From Orobanche coerulescens (taxonomy: Eukaryota; Streptophyta; Magnoliopsida; Lamiales; Orobanchaceae), in the NCBI GenBank assembly GCA_033398695.1, contig CM065814.1, positions 106,580,501 to 106,644,500 of the forward strand: a stretch of 64,000 nucleotides of DNA, written 5' to 3'. The translations under genes and the position numbers were made by a program. Below, in pieces: positions 45,773-58,668 of the stretch. The notes under the pieces are model-generated. The model did no database searches. It was not told where the DNA came from and saw only the letters and a list, made by a program, of their open reading frames with translations. How positions within the stretch are numbered: the stretch's first letter is position 1; each line of letters begins with the position of its first letter.

Positions 45773-46871
45773 ACTGAATAAGTAACCACTCAGCACAAGA
45801 GAAAAAATTGTAACACAATCCCATACAGCAATCACCATCCTAAGGCAACCCACAAACACAAAATCACAGCAACGAGGGCATCCATTCGGCGATTTCAACG
45901 GCCCGAATGATAACCATCACACAATTATAAAACATCATGCAACAATCACATATGTACACAATCATACAAACCCAAGCTCTAACAGCTCGCACAGGTGCGA
46001 TAACACGCAATTCACCATGAAGCGACAAACATTTAATGCCAACATCACACCTCTCACAGAGGGTTAACACAACAATTGCATGGCGAACGACTCAATGCTC
46101 CCACCACCAATTCAATCACAATTCGGAGGGCTAACACCCTAATGACAATGCTAACATCATATAAACATTCTCTGACTGCCAACAGGAAATGATAGGTTTT
46201 AAAAACGAAAACCACCTTTTTGAAAAAAAAATTGGAAATACCAGTTGATCTTAAGTATCACATTTCGAAAAAGTAATACAAACAGCATTATCGAGACTTT
46301 GAAAAACCGTCTTGCGTTTGATAAAAATGAGGACATCTTTCTTTTAGTTAAAAACTTTCAGAAATATTCGACCTTCGGGTCCAAGCAAATGTGTTTCTAA
46401 ATTACTGAAAATATCTCGAAATATTTTGGTCCTCAAAGTGGAATAATTTTGAAACATATAGTTGTACTAGTAGGCACACTGAAAATACCGTGAGGAAATA
46501 ATCCATTTTAAAACTATGTCTCGAAATTTATTCTCTAAGATACTCAAGACTTTCAAAAATCCATTAGGCCAGAATGCCCAAAAACTCACACGTTACAAAG
46601 TATACATTAAGCCTCTGCTCACACGTATCGACATTCGCTTACACATCTCATAGAACATGCATCAAATTGTTTCAAAATCAAGACATGTCTTTTCCCAGAA
46701 AAAAATAGTCAGTAATCACAGTTGAAAACTTGCCTAGGATCGGGGCTAAACCACTGGTCCCATCTGAGGCCTCTACGGACCCTCCCGGACTGGCCATAGT
46801 TAAAAATCACGCACATGACTCACCTAGGATCGGAGCAAAACCACTGATCCCATCCGAGGCCTCTATGGACC
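45773..46871 (-). other. Element D leader region, no gene
   Basis: A/C-rich on the plus strand. A repeated block, CTAGGATCGGRGCYAAACCA with GAGGCCTCTACGGACC, occurs at about 46736 and 46824. Similar GGACCCTCCC words occur in solo LTR E near 53775. No primer site is visible before the copia insertion. Confidence 0.55.
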
Positions 46872-48817
46872 TGTTAGGAATATGCCCTTGAATGCCATTC
46901 AGAGGATGAGAGAGTGAGAGCATTTGTATTGTAATTATGAATATTTAATAAGGCAATAATTATTTCTATATTATTGTATATCACTGGCATTGTGATTTGG
47001 TATATAGGATAATAGTCCTTGCATTTTAGCGCAAACATTCTACTCCTTGTGGAGATAAGGAGATAGGCACTGGAAGTGTTTAGAGCTCGAATGCTTAACT
47101 GGTTCGCAATTCGATAAAACTTAATTGGGCATTAAGTTTAGCCAAGATTTGTATAACATGTACTTTGACATGTAGAGTGCCTGTCTTCACTGAGAGTTAG
47201 TGGGAGCACATGTTATAGTTATGCTAATGAGGTTAGTATACTCGAACATGACTCACCTCAATTCGGTCACATGGATATCACTCAGGGTTTGTCAATGACT
47301 GAATCGAAAGGTTGTGATAGGTATACGTGGACTTTTGACTTGAGGTTTCAGTAGGAGATGTGCTTGTTATATTAAGTTAGTTATTAGAGTAGTTCGATCC
47401 AATCGCCGGTAGGTGGGGTCAACCTCAAAATGCAACTTAGTGGGGCAAGTAGCAGTCTCTACTGAATACCAAGAAAGAATTATTTCTCATGTAAGTGAGC
47501 AGGTAAATTTCCTATGCGGTTAATGGCAAATGAGATCATAAGTCTTTGGCCAAAGCATTTAGAGCTAGTTGTATTTGATACACGAGAGCTCGATGATCTC
47601 GGCTTGCATTAACAGAAAGCATAGAGTCAAGTTATAGTAAGGTTTGACTTTATCGTAACCCCAATACTTGACCGGGAAATATGATTGAAGGGTTTATATG
47701 TATACGGTATTCACGACATAATGGTTTTGAATGATCCGATCATTCGTTCTTAGTTGGGTTACGGTACGGAGCACTAGACTGGCTAAGTGTTATCCGTACT
47801 CTTTGGTTCCTCCCATTGCCGACTAAGACGGACCTATGGAGTCGCACACAAGGATATTTGATGGAGAACATATGTATTTATTATCTCTTCATTAATATTG
47901 AATATTAGATATCTAATTTAATTTATTTGATCAATCAAGCGGTCTAGTGAATTGAAATTAATTATTTAATTCATAAATAATTATTTCTTGGAAATATATT
48001 ATTATAATTTTGTATTTGATAAAATTAATTAATTGGATTATTAATTAAGTATAAATAAATTTCAGATAAAACATAGTGTATTGGACGCGCGAACATCCGA
48101 TACACGAACCAAGTGGCTCGGTTCGTTTCTCACCAAACTCAAGTGGGCCGCCCCTCTCATGCTTAGAAGGTGATAATGTGGTGTGTGAGGTGTGTTAGAT
48201 ATATAATATAAAGTTGAGGACAAATGGATGAGATCTGGAATCTCATCATTTGATCTAACTTTGTATTATATATATATATACACACACATATATGTGTGTG
48301 TCTTTCATACATAATACACTTGAGAAAAGACACAAACACGCACTAATTACTCCTTGGTTCAGCCTTGAGCAATATTGGTGGGAGGGAGTAAAATTTTATT
48401 TTCTTTTATTGTACATCTTTGAGAGAAAGAAAAGGAAGAAGAGAAGAGAAGAAAAATACTGTATCAATTCCTAGCCGTGTTCTTTGAGAACGAATTGATA
48501 TTTTATTTTTCCGATCAATAACCGACGCATAATAATAATGTAGAGACATTCGGCAATTTCGGTGTTGGATCATTCAACAAGCTACAACAAATTGGATTCG
48601 TGTTCGTGTCGGTAACCGAAAAAGGCTTGCTCGGGTTTTTCCTTCGAAGATCATATTATCAAAGGACTACGAGGGTAAGTATTCTTTGATTCTAATCTTT
48701 GTTACTTTTATTCATTTATACGATGCTTGATCGATCCGTTTTTGGGGTTTGGTTTTATCCGGTTGGACCGGTTTATTTCCCGTTGCGTAACTAGTTTTTA
48801 TTCAACGAATCCCAACA
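46872..48817 (+). mobile_element. Copia 5' LTR
   Basis: 1946 bp, TGTTAGG...CCCAACA. Contains a TATATATATA/CACACACA/TGTGTGTG microsatellite at about 48264-48303. No palindrome array of the kind seen in the gypsy elements was found in it. Confidence 0.88.
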
Positions 48818-48818
48818 G

Positions 48819-48830
48819 TGGTATCGGAGC
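48819..48830 (+). promoter_or_regulatory. Primer binding site, initiator Met type (copia)
   Basis: TGGTATCGGAGC one nucleotide after the LTR end. One mismatch from TGGTATCAGAGC. Confidence 0.88.
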
Positions 48831-50432
48831 GAGGTCTATGCGATCGTATATTCAAATTAGCATTTGGAATGCTTGGTTATTTTTTATGATTTAGAATTAT
48901 AATTATTTTAATTGTTAATATTTAATTGTTCATCTAAAAATTATTTTTCATGATTTTATGTTACAATATGAATCTATTTTTCTTTTGAAAAACTGATTTA
49001 AATGTGTAATATAAAAATTAGAAAAATATTATTTTTGGATTCGGGACGAAAAGACGAGCCGAAAAAATGGCCGGACCCGGCAGCTCGGGGCTGCCGGGAC
49101 TGCCCGGCAGCAAGCTGCCTGCCGAGAGGGGCAGGCAGCGCCCAGCACTGGGCTGGGCTGCTCGGCTGGGCTGGGCAGCCCCCTGCCGGGCCGCGGGCTT
49201 GGCCCGGGCCTTGTGTTTTCCGACTCCATTTTTATATTTCGTTCGGTAAATTAATTTCCCGCAAATTAAATTGGATTTAATTTGACCAAAATATAGTTAT
49301 GGTAATTTTATTTTAAAGGAATTAATTTAATGAAATATTTATTTTATCCGAAACAAATTAAAATTAATGGTTACGTGAATTAATTGGATTAATTCTAACT
49401 GTTAGATTAATTTTATTGATTAGATCAATTTTTAGATTGATCATTATTGCCATTTATTTAATGTCATTGTTGCATTAATTTTGAATGGGATGTAGTTCAT
49501 GGACCTAGTTTTGAATCGTTTGTTTTGTTCGATTGGGTTGTAAAGGCCGTTTTGAGCCTATTTATTTTACTAGAAAATTTGTATAGGATGCAATTTTTCA
49601 AATGTAAAATTTAAATTTAATGACGAAGACCGGAGGAAGATCCATTCGACAAGACGAAGATTCGAGACCGAATACATGTAATTAGATTACGATGTTTGTT
49701 CTAGGAACGTTCCATGAACTGCATGTTGTTAGTTTTAGGTTGTGTATATTTTCATATTGTATGACTAACAAACAAACCGACAAACCGCGCTTATAAACGG
49801 ATTAATATGCAAAGTGTAACATATAATCGCGTTAATACTCCCACTTATAAACACTAAGTTATAAAGGTTACGAGGTTTCCTACCCTCCATCAAACTCATA
49901 GAAAATTGAAATCTAAACCGGAATATTATTCTTCCGACTATGTCGGGGTAATATTTTTAGGGAAGCTTGATAAATTCCTAGAGTGCATTAGATGCCTTTG
50001 GTTGTGACAAATCAAACCCCTAGAAACCGTATGGGTTGCCGGGTAAGATTCAATTCTCAGACTAATAGGAGTTGACGGTTTAAACTTAGATAGTTCAGCG
50101 AGCCATCGAAACTGAATGGGTTGAGGGCAAGTGAACTAGGGGTAAACGAAGATCGAATCATTCATTAGATGGGTCGGTGTTAGACACCACTTTATAAAGA
50201 ATAATAGAATAAAAACAATATGGGTTTCCCTCTATTAAACTTTGTAAAGAAATCGATTACCACTGTGAAGTCACCCAAGACTTTCGGATTTAACATGGGA
50301 GTGTGAATGCCGATAAAATAGTGGGAGCCGAGTTATGAATAAAGAAAGTCCTTAAATTCTTTACTTGGATCATAATTAAACAATCACTAACGAATCTTAA
50401 ATTATTCTCTGCAGTTAACAATAACCCTCAAT
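48831..50432 (+). other. Copia leader with a GC-rich island
   Basis: No gene. AT-rich overall but for 49062-49215, an abrupt GC-rich island of Gly/Pro/Ala-like codons made of GCCCGGCAGC, CTGCCTGCC and GGGCTGGGCTGC words, many mutually complementary. An ORF across it (49002-49280) has no recognisable motif. Confidence 0.75.
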
Positions 50433-51240
50433 ATGACAATGAGCCCTCTTGCTATACTACTTGAAAAGAACGTCCTGACTGGTCCGAACTATGTGGACTG
50501 GCTTCGGAACTTGAGGATTGTCCTAACTATGGAAAAGATGGGATATGACTTGGAGGCAGACATCCCAGCGGCTCCTGCAAGAACCCGAGCCAATCAGGAA
50601 GATGTCGATGCCCATGAGAAATGGGTAAAAGACGACGTAAGAGTGCGCGGGTACATGTTAGGCTCAATGACTAATGAGCTGTAACGTGCCCATGAAAAGA
50701 TGACATCTTCGAGAGCCATCTTAGCGCACCTGGCTGAGTTCTATGGAGAGCATAGTCCAACTACTATATATGAGATAGCGAAGCAATTATTCGGCTCCAG
50801 GATGAAGGAAGGAGAGAGGTTGGGGACCATGTCCTCAATATGATCTCGATGATTGAGAGATTAGAAGCTCTTGATTTTCAGATGCATGCATCTCTCCAAA
50901 CTGACCTTATCCTGCAGTCACTTCCTGACTCATTTTCCCAATTTGTCATGAACTTCAACTGCAATGAGATTGCATGTAACTTATCTGGGCTAATGAACAA
51001 ACTGACGACTGCCCAGTCTCAGATGAAGACAAATGGAAAGGAAACTGCACTTGTGATTTCTTCTGGGACTTGGAAGTCCAATAATAAGAAGAAAAAGAAC
51101 AAAAAGCAGTTAGGTCCAATAGCCAAGATCCATAAGGTAAAGGGCAAGGCCCCAATGGTTCAAAAGAGCAAGGGGCTAAGAAAACGAATGTATGCCTCAA
51201 CTGCTGTGAGCTAGGCCACTGAAAGAGGTACTGTCCAAAT
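50433..51240 (+). pseudogene. Copia gag (broken)
   Basis: Begins MTMSPLAILLEKNVLTGPNY with the copia gag signature YVDWLRNLRIVL. Stop at about 50682 (NEL then stop), frameshift near 50820, then 50840-51214 with FSQFVMNFNC and a Lys-rich stretch. The zinc knuckle CLNCCELGH.KRYC (about 51193-51234) has a TGA in place of the residue after His. The known role of this domain is packaging of element RNA. Confidence 0.85.
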
Positions 51241-52608
51241 CTTGACCGTAATGCACCTTCAGGTACGGAACTACTGGTTATAGAAACAAATTGTTCTGTA
51301 ACTGTATATTCTACTTCTTGGATACTTGATTCCGGTGCGAGTTCTCACATTTGTACAGTGAATCGGGATTTGGAATGAAGTAGGAAGCTGGATTCAGGGG
51401 AGGTGATGGTCACCGTAGGAAGTGGGCATAGTGTCGAGGCTTCTGATATTGGATCCCTAATGTTAGATTTAGAATCTGGTTTTATTTCTACTTTAGATGA
51501 TGTACTTGTTTTGCCCAAGGGGTATAAGAATATTGTATCAATTCCGGTCATGGACCGGAAGGGATTTCACTTCTTTATTGGAGATGGGTCCTGTCGTATT
51601 TATTTCAGAAATAAATTGGTTGGTACTGCTACATTATTAAATGGTTTATACCATTTGAATCTAAAAAAATAAAACAACTGTGAACACAATAACTAGGAAG
51701 CGTGGTAGGGATGAAACAAACCAAGCGCTTAAGTGGCATCTTAGACTTGGTCATATTGGTCAGACTAAGGTTCATAAAATGGAGAAAGATGGGCTTACAG
51801 ATCCATTGGGATCAGATTCCTATCCAACTTGTGAATCTTGCCTTCAAGCCAAAATGACTAAGCTATCCTTCGCATGGACTTTTGAAAGAGCTCCTGAAAA
51901 ACTTGGATTGATCCATACTGATGTCTGTGGACCTTTTGAAGTGGCACGGGATGGCTTCACTATTTCATTACATTCACTGATGACCATACTAGGTATGGGT
52001 TCGTGTACTTTATGAAACATATGTCTGAATCTTTTCATAAATTCAAGGAATTTAAAGCCCTAGTTGGAAATCAAATAGGTAACCGTGTTGAGACTCTTCG
52101 GTCAGACCGAGGTGGTGAGTACATGAGTACCGAGTTTGAAGAGTTCTTAAAAGAACTAGGGATAGTGTCACAATTCACTCCTCCAGCTACTCCATAATTA
52201 AATGCTTTATCAAAAAGAAGGAACCGAACCTTGTTGGACATGGTTTGCTCCATGCTTAACTATACTGATCTACAGATTTATCTGTGGGGTTACGCTCTCC
52301 TTACTGTTGCGCATATCTTGAACAGATGTCCTTCCAAATCCGTTCCTAAGACTCCACATGAGATATGGAGAGGTAGGAAACCAAGTCTTAATCACATTAG
52401 GATTTGGGGATGCCCTGCTTATGTCAAGAAGACTAAAGTAGAGAAATTGGAAGCTAGGTCTGTGAAAGGTCGTTTCATAGGATATCCAGGGGATTCCATG
52501 GGATATCTATTCTATATGAACGAAGATCATAAGATCATCATTGCTATATAAGCACACTTCCTGGAAGATCAGTTTACTTGGGAAGGAGGCGCAGGTAGAA
52601 ATATTTCT
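51241..52608 (+). pseudogene. Copia protease and integrase (broken)
   Basis: Protease active site WILDSGASSHIC at about 51319-51354, with a stop soon after (near 51377). The pre-integrase zinc region WHLRLGH...CESC is in 51680-52015, the core begins LIHTDVCGPF, and the second acid is in LRSDRGGEY (about 52110). The third catalytic residue, normally Glu in a GVAERRN-type motif, reads SKRRNRTLLDM, so Glu is Lys, with a stop just before it. Integrase continues to about 52551 (YLWGYALLTVAHILNRCPSK). Confidence 0.87.
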
Positions 52609-53176
52609 TTGGAAGAAATAAAAGAAACACCAAATGAGACACCTGTGCACGATATTAGAACCGAACCTTTTGAAATACAAACACAACCTCGCAAGTCTAG
52701 TATAATTTCTCAATTACCTGAGAGGTATGGCTATCTGCATCAAGAGGAACTGGGTGTCCATGAGATGACAGAAAGTAGTCAAGAGAGTGATCCTTCTACA
52801 TACGACCAAGCGATGGTAGATGTTGACTCCGCCAAGTGGCAAGAAGCAATGGAAGCTGAGATAGACTCAATGCATGCTAATCGGGTTTGGACTTTAGTAG
52901 ATCGTCCTAAAGGCATAGTGCCTATTGGAAACAAATGGATCTATAAAAGAAAGACTGATGGAGATGGCAAGGTTGATACCTATAAGGCAAGGCTTATGGC
53001 AAAGGGTTATTCCCAAAGAGAAGGAACCGATTACTTCGAGACCTTCTCGCTTGTAGCTATGATTAAGTCTATTCGCATGATGCTTGCCATATCAGCCCAC
53101 TTAGATTATGAAATGTGGCAAATGGGTGTGAAAACGGCATTCCTAAATGGATTCTTTGAGGAGGAGATTTACATGG
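52609..53176 (+). pseudogene. Copia RT, first part
   Basis: Reads WQEAMEAEIDSMHANRVWTL, then VPIGNKWIYKRKTDGDG, KARLMAKGYSQREGTDYFET and MWQMGVKTAFLNGFFEEEIYM. The usual motif is MDVKTAFLNG, whose Asp is the first polymerase acid; here it is Gly. Cut at 53176 by solo LTR E and continued at 55153. Confidence 0.88.
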
Positions 53177-55147
53177 TGTAACACCCCCAAGTTATTCAGG
53201 GTATATTACAGCGCCTTGAGCCCCACCGTGGGACCCACAAGGCTATTCACATGCGGAACTATGAACTTTGACCGATAAGGTCCAATTACATTCAAATGGA
53301 AGATAATAAAATTGGTATTTAAAACAATATCCAATAAAACCGAATACAACACATCAAGAATCAATCCCATGGCAACACAGGCCAAAACATCAAGGAAACC
53401 GAAAACAGTACTCGAGTACTCAAAAACCATTCAAGTACAACATCATTGAATGGAGGAAATACAAAACATAACCGGTGACATGACACAGCATCACACTTGC
53501 CCATCATCTTCGTGCCGACCTAGTACGTTCTTATCCGCTCTCCTGGGTCCTGAAATACATGAAAAGTATTTCTCTTAATAAAGGGGTTAGCCGTCGAATA
53601 GATAGTACAAGTATATCGAATATGAAACACAATACTTTTCGACAATAAAGTAAATGTAATCATCATTTCATCAACTCAAGACTAGTATTCCGGAATAACT
53701 AAATCTCATTTCATCACATTTCAATACATACGTGATTAACCGTGAAACCGCGGAACCCTCAAAGGCCCGCCCCGTCGGACCCTCCCAGAGTGGTTAACCC
53801 AAAATATTCGTGGAACTGCACCAAGGGCTACGGAACCCTCATAGGACATGTCGGCCCATCCCAGAGTGAAATATACCATCATACAATTCATATACCTTAC
53901 TTTCAAAGTTGAGAACCTACAATCATAAATATATACTTGCCTTTGAGACATCGAGAATTGGAAGGAAAAGAATACAAGTTCGATAGGTCCCACAATGCGC
54001 TTCCGGCACCTAAACAATTCGTAAGGAATATGATAATTAATAATCCATACTCAAATCACACGAAGAAACTCCCGAAACCCGCCTACGATTCATGAAACTA
54101 CAAGGATAATCACCTAGAGGTTTGGAAATCATCCAAACCCTCTCAAGTCCGAATAAAATACATAACCATCCATATAATCGTAGGGAAAACGTGGGTACGG
54201 GTTAGATATATCATAATCTCAAAGATCTCAAGCTCCAAAATGGATAAATCGGGCGAATCTAAGAAAATCCCCAAAAATTCCCAAAACTAGGGTTCTAAAG
54301 AATTTACCTTGATTTGGAAGGTAGGAACGGATTAGATGTTGTGTAATCATTGTTATTCAACCAAAGATGATGATAGTTGATGAATCTCCCCAAATCGCCC
54401 CCAAATCGCCTTCGTGTGCTCTCCCATCGGAAATGAGTGAAAGAGGTGCAAAATGACGAAGAGCAGGGGTTGACTCTCTATTATATACTGCGCCAGGTTA
54501 GCGCGCGCTAAAATTCAGGGTTAGCGTGCGCTAACGGGGTCACCCGGTAGTCCAGTAGCTTCTGACCTGCGATGTTAGCGAACGTTACCACACCTTAGCG
54601 TGCGCTAACTGGTATCCTGGAAAAATTCCCACTGCCCAAATCCGCTAACATGCGCAACATCTGGGCACTAGTGCGCGCTACGCAACACCTATAGCATGCA
54701 CTGGCTCAGGCCTAGCGTGCGTTACCTGCTAGTCCAGAAAATAGAAACACCCCATTGCCCTGCCGACTCAGCCTGTTAGTGTGCGCTACGGGCAATGCTA
54801 GTGCACGCTACTCAACAATGCATGCGTTAGCTCATGCCTAGCGCACGCTAACTGCTAGTCCAGAGGGCAGAATGAGCTACTGCCTCTGCCAAGCCCGGAC
54901 CATTAGCGTGCGCTAAGACCCAACGCTATTGTGCGCTACTCAGCAGAAATAGCGTGCGTTAGCTTAGGCCTAGCGTACGCTATCTGCCTGTCTCAAAACA
55001 CCGCTGTAAGGCCCAAACATTATGAACATGATCCAAAAGGTATGAAACTCTAAAATCAACATCGACAATGTCCCAATAAGTGTTTACAGAGCGACAAAAG
55101 TGAAGGAACGTCAGAGCCAACAATTCATATAAAGTATGGGTATTACA
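53177..55147 (-). mobile_element. Solo LTR of gypsy family E
   Basis: 1971 bp, plus strand TGTAACACCC...GTATTACA, with a perfect CATGG duplication (53172-53176, 55148-55152) and nothing internal, so an LTR-LTR recombination product. Minus orientation by TATA (54488-54481), palindrome array and donor-like AAG/GTAAAT at 54307. The leader repeats GGAACCCTCAAAGG/GGACCCTCCCAGAGTGG twice near 53740-53870. No gene. Confidence 0.94.
54499..54982 (-). repeat. U3 palindrome array, TAGCGTGCGCTA type (solo LTR E)
   Basis: Exact TAGCGCGCGCTA next to the TATA box, TAGCGTGCGCTA next, then the GGTCACCCGGTAGTCCAGTA block in the same order as in family A, then about ten more diverged words. Confidence 0.86.
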
Positions 55148-55152
55148 CATGG

Positions 55153-55741
55153 AACAGCCTAAGGGATTCATATCTCAAACCAATATTCATAAAGTATGCA
55201 AACTTCAGCGTGCCATTTATGGACTGAAGCAAGCTTCGCGAAGTTGGAATCTTCATTTTAACGAGACAGTCAAAGAGTTTAATTTTGTGCAAAATGAAGA
55301 GGAGCCATGTATTCAGAAGAAGGTTAGTGGGAGAAAAATTGCGTTCTTAATACTATATGTAGATGACATTCTATTTATAGGAAACGACGTAGGAATGCTC
55401 AGTTCTGTGAAAGCTTGGCTTTCTAAAGAGTTCTCAATGAAAGACTTAGGAGAAGCTACCTATATTCTGGGTATTCGCCTCTACCGGGATAGAGCGAAAA
55501 GAATGTTAGGTCTTTCCCAAGCCCTCTATATAGAAAAGATCCTGAATCGATTTAGGATGGAAGATTCTAAAAGAGGGTTCCTTCCTATGCAACATGGTGC
55601 AAAACTTTCCTTAGAGATGTGTCCTCAAAGTGAGGAAGACAGAAAGAAAATGAGTAAGGTGCCCTATGCTTCGGCAGTAGGTAGCCTCATGTACGCTATG
55701 ATTTGCACTAGACCAGACATTGCCTATGTTGTGAGCGTAGT
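55153..55741 (+). pseudogene. Copia RT, second part
   Basis: Continues QPKGFISQTNIHKVCKLQRA, YGLKQASRSWN, the catalytic pair in LILYVDDILFIGND (intact YVDD), FSMKDLGEATYILGI and CTRPDIAYVVSVV. Ends at 55741, where element F is inserted. This stretch is uninterrupted, unlike the rest of pol. Confidence 0.9.
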
Positions 55742-58634
55742 TGTAACACCCCCAGATTTAACCGGGAATATTATAGTGCCGTGGGCCCCGAGATGGAACC
55801 CACAAGGCTGAAGGAAATTTTCGCAAACATTTACAAATGCCCAAGAGGCCAACGACGGTACTATCTTTAAAAATTCACAAAGACTTATAAAATCCATTTA
55901 TCAAAAACCGTCATAAAAACTCATTTGAAATCACAAGGCCAAACGGCCGAAACTTAAAAGTTTAGAAAATGATTTCCAAAGTAACCTCAGTTACCAGATA
56001 CCAAAAGAGCATTTCAAAATACTCACGCAGCGGAAAAAGACCAACCATAAAGATACTCTAGCAGCAGAATACAAGAACCAATCAAGAAACTCAATGCACA
56101 AAACATGTCCTATCCAGTATCCTCCGGGAAGCTCATCTCTTCACGACCGCTACATGCTTGATACTCCAAGAACCTAAAAAGAAATCCCACGACAGGGTCA
56201 GCCATAATATCCAACAATGATAACCTTCACATCACATTAATAATTACATAACAATGAGAATACAACATAAGAATACGACCAACATAATCTTACCGCCATA
56301 ACATTACTTACTCAAGTAATTCTCATCAGAATAACCATTATCACATTTCACATCTCGTACTCGATTAACCAATAAACTCGAACATAATATATGTATTGTA
56401 CCTCAAACAATACTCAAGATTCTCAAACTATCATAACCAACTCACGATACGGAAAAGTACCAGTTCTGACCAATACGATCCATCGGATAGCATCATCAAA
56501 TCCCAAAACGATAACCGATTGCCCATCACAAGACGAATACCAAAGGAAATACGGAACATACCTCGAGATATGAAGTGCCACGACAATCATATCAGTCTAA
56601 TCCGAGATCAGATCAATGCAATACGGACACGGTCCTAACACAAGACCTACAAATGCATATTCATATGACCACGTCAATATGCTCACAATAATAACAATGA
56701 TGTATACTCAATGGAAATCCGACGATCCAGCGCCCTCAGCATAGATCCCCTTGATGATCCTATCAGATCATCATAAGGTGGATAACCAACAATACACATA
56801 TGAACATCAACACATGATAAAATCAATGATGCGAATTCACAAGATTCCATCAACACAATACTGGTAATCCAACGATCCAGCGCCCTTAGCATAGATCCTC
56901 ATGATGATCCCGTCGAACCAATGCATGGTGGAAAACCTGTCCAACGATCCAGCGCCCTCAACATAGATCCCCGTGATGATCCCGTCGAACCAATGCATGG
57001 TGGACATCCGATCCAGCGCCCTCAGCATAGATCCTCATGATCCCTTCGGATCATTTACAACATAACAATGCAATTATGCATACACATATGCAAATCAATA
57101 TGTTCATCAACATGAACAACATATGAATCAAAACATGAACGACCCTATGATGACACAACTAGGACGACCTCATGTTCAGCAACATGAATGACAACCTGCA
57201 TGATCAACATCATCGACACTAAACCGAATCAATCCTGAATACTTGACCCGAGTCCTTCGGAAGCAATCTCGATGCCAAATCACCACCGAAGATTATCTGC
57301 AATGCTCGGCAACCCAAACGTACCATGGACTGCAGATACTCATATCATCGTCTTTACCATAATGTATCCTCGATACCCAAAATTCCAATAATCCGAAATG
57401 AATCATAAACCTTATGATTTAACTCCCAGAATCGGAAAGACAACACATAATACAAATCTCCAAAATTTGCAATAATAATCATTGCTATATGCATTATAAA
57501 TGAAATGAAACTGAAACCATTCATTAAACATTATAACTGAGCAAGTAATAACTTGCCTCGATACCGATACAATGATGATGAAGCCGTTACCAGTCACAAT
57601 GCCTTCGTCTACGAGCTCCTCGGCCCCGACCGAAGCAATTCACGAACATACTCTAACATGACCGCAACATACAGTTATACTCACTGATCAATAATCTCAA
57701 CCTATTGCAATAATCGATAAACAACAAGTTCGACAACAATCAACAATCGATAAAACCAATCCACAAACCCAACGGCTTGACAATATCTCGATTAAACACT
57801 AGTCGGATCAATCCTACTCAAACCAGCACGAATTTACAACCATAACACGAAAATACTGCACTATCTGCCTTCTTAGCGCACGTTAATCACCTAACGTAGC
57901 GTGCGCTAAGTTGCTCCCGTTAGCGCGCGCTAGGCAGTAAGCTTAGCGTGCGCTAATGCTGTACAGTTTGCATGCTTTTCAGGTACCGATCAACATATGA
58001 TGATTATCAAGAACACTAAGTGATCCAAAACCATGTTTATAGTCATCAAAACAATGAAATCCGTTATCCTTTAACATATAAACAATCATCCAACATTATA
58101 ATCTAAGTTCTATATCCACATATTATCTTCCTTAATATCAATACATGAAACATCAAGAACGTGACAACACTTCCTTAATCTTCCATTACCGAGAGTAATC
58201 ATCGACTATAACATCAACATCCGAAACTGAGGAGAAGGATTCACCAACTTATCTCAAGAAAACGAACTACACAATTCAAACTACACGAATTATATTAATA
58301 TCATCATACTTCGGTAATCCATTCATAATCATGCTTGTCAACTTGTTTATGTGATAATCATCAACTCAAGAACATCAACATTCAATCCATAACGAAATCC
58401 AAAGATGAAGAGTGATTACCTTTATGAAAGAATGGATTGAATCCCAAGTTTGAATCCATTTCCAAGAATCGCTAATGATTTGAAGAACAAAGCTTAATCC
58501 ATGATTTCCATCTTTAATCTTGTTAAAGAGGATCATCCCTCAGTGTTTAGAAACTCCAAAAGTCCTCCCAAGGTTCTCTATATCGGTTGCAAGAAGAGAA
58601 TGGATGAAATGACGAAAAATAGCCAACTGCACTT

Positions 58635-58668
<34 letters not shown>

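Larger units (their letters stand above)
40794..46871 (-). mobile_element. Ty3/gypsy element D, gag-only, incomplete
   Basis: Minus strand. The 3' LTR 40794-43711 (TGTAATATCC at 43711, GGGGGTATTACA at 40794) is preceded by a polypurine tract (43712 onward, TTTTAAGGAGGGTAGTA). Gag lies at about 44040-45772, then non-coding leader to 46871, where the copia element is inserted. Only about 330 bp separates gag from the PPT, so all of pol is missing. The 5' LTR and primer site must lie beyond the copia element, outside the window. Confidence 0.8.
46872..55741 (+). mobile_element. Ty1/copia element, decayed and interrupted
   Basis: 5' LTR 46872-48817, primer site, long leader, then gag, protease, integrase and RT in copia order (integrase before RT). 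Cut in RT by solo LTR E (53177-55147) and again by F from 55742. The RNase H end and 3' LTR lie outside the window. Every domain carries stops, frameshifts or lost catalytic residues. Possible target duplicate GGACC (46867-46871). Confidence 0.9.

Noticed and set aside
49002..49280. ORF over the GC-rich island as a protein
   Set aside because: Its composition is explained by GC words; it overlaps ORFs in two other frames and lies in the copia leader.
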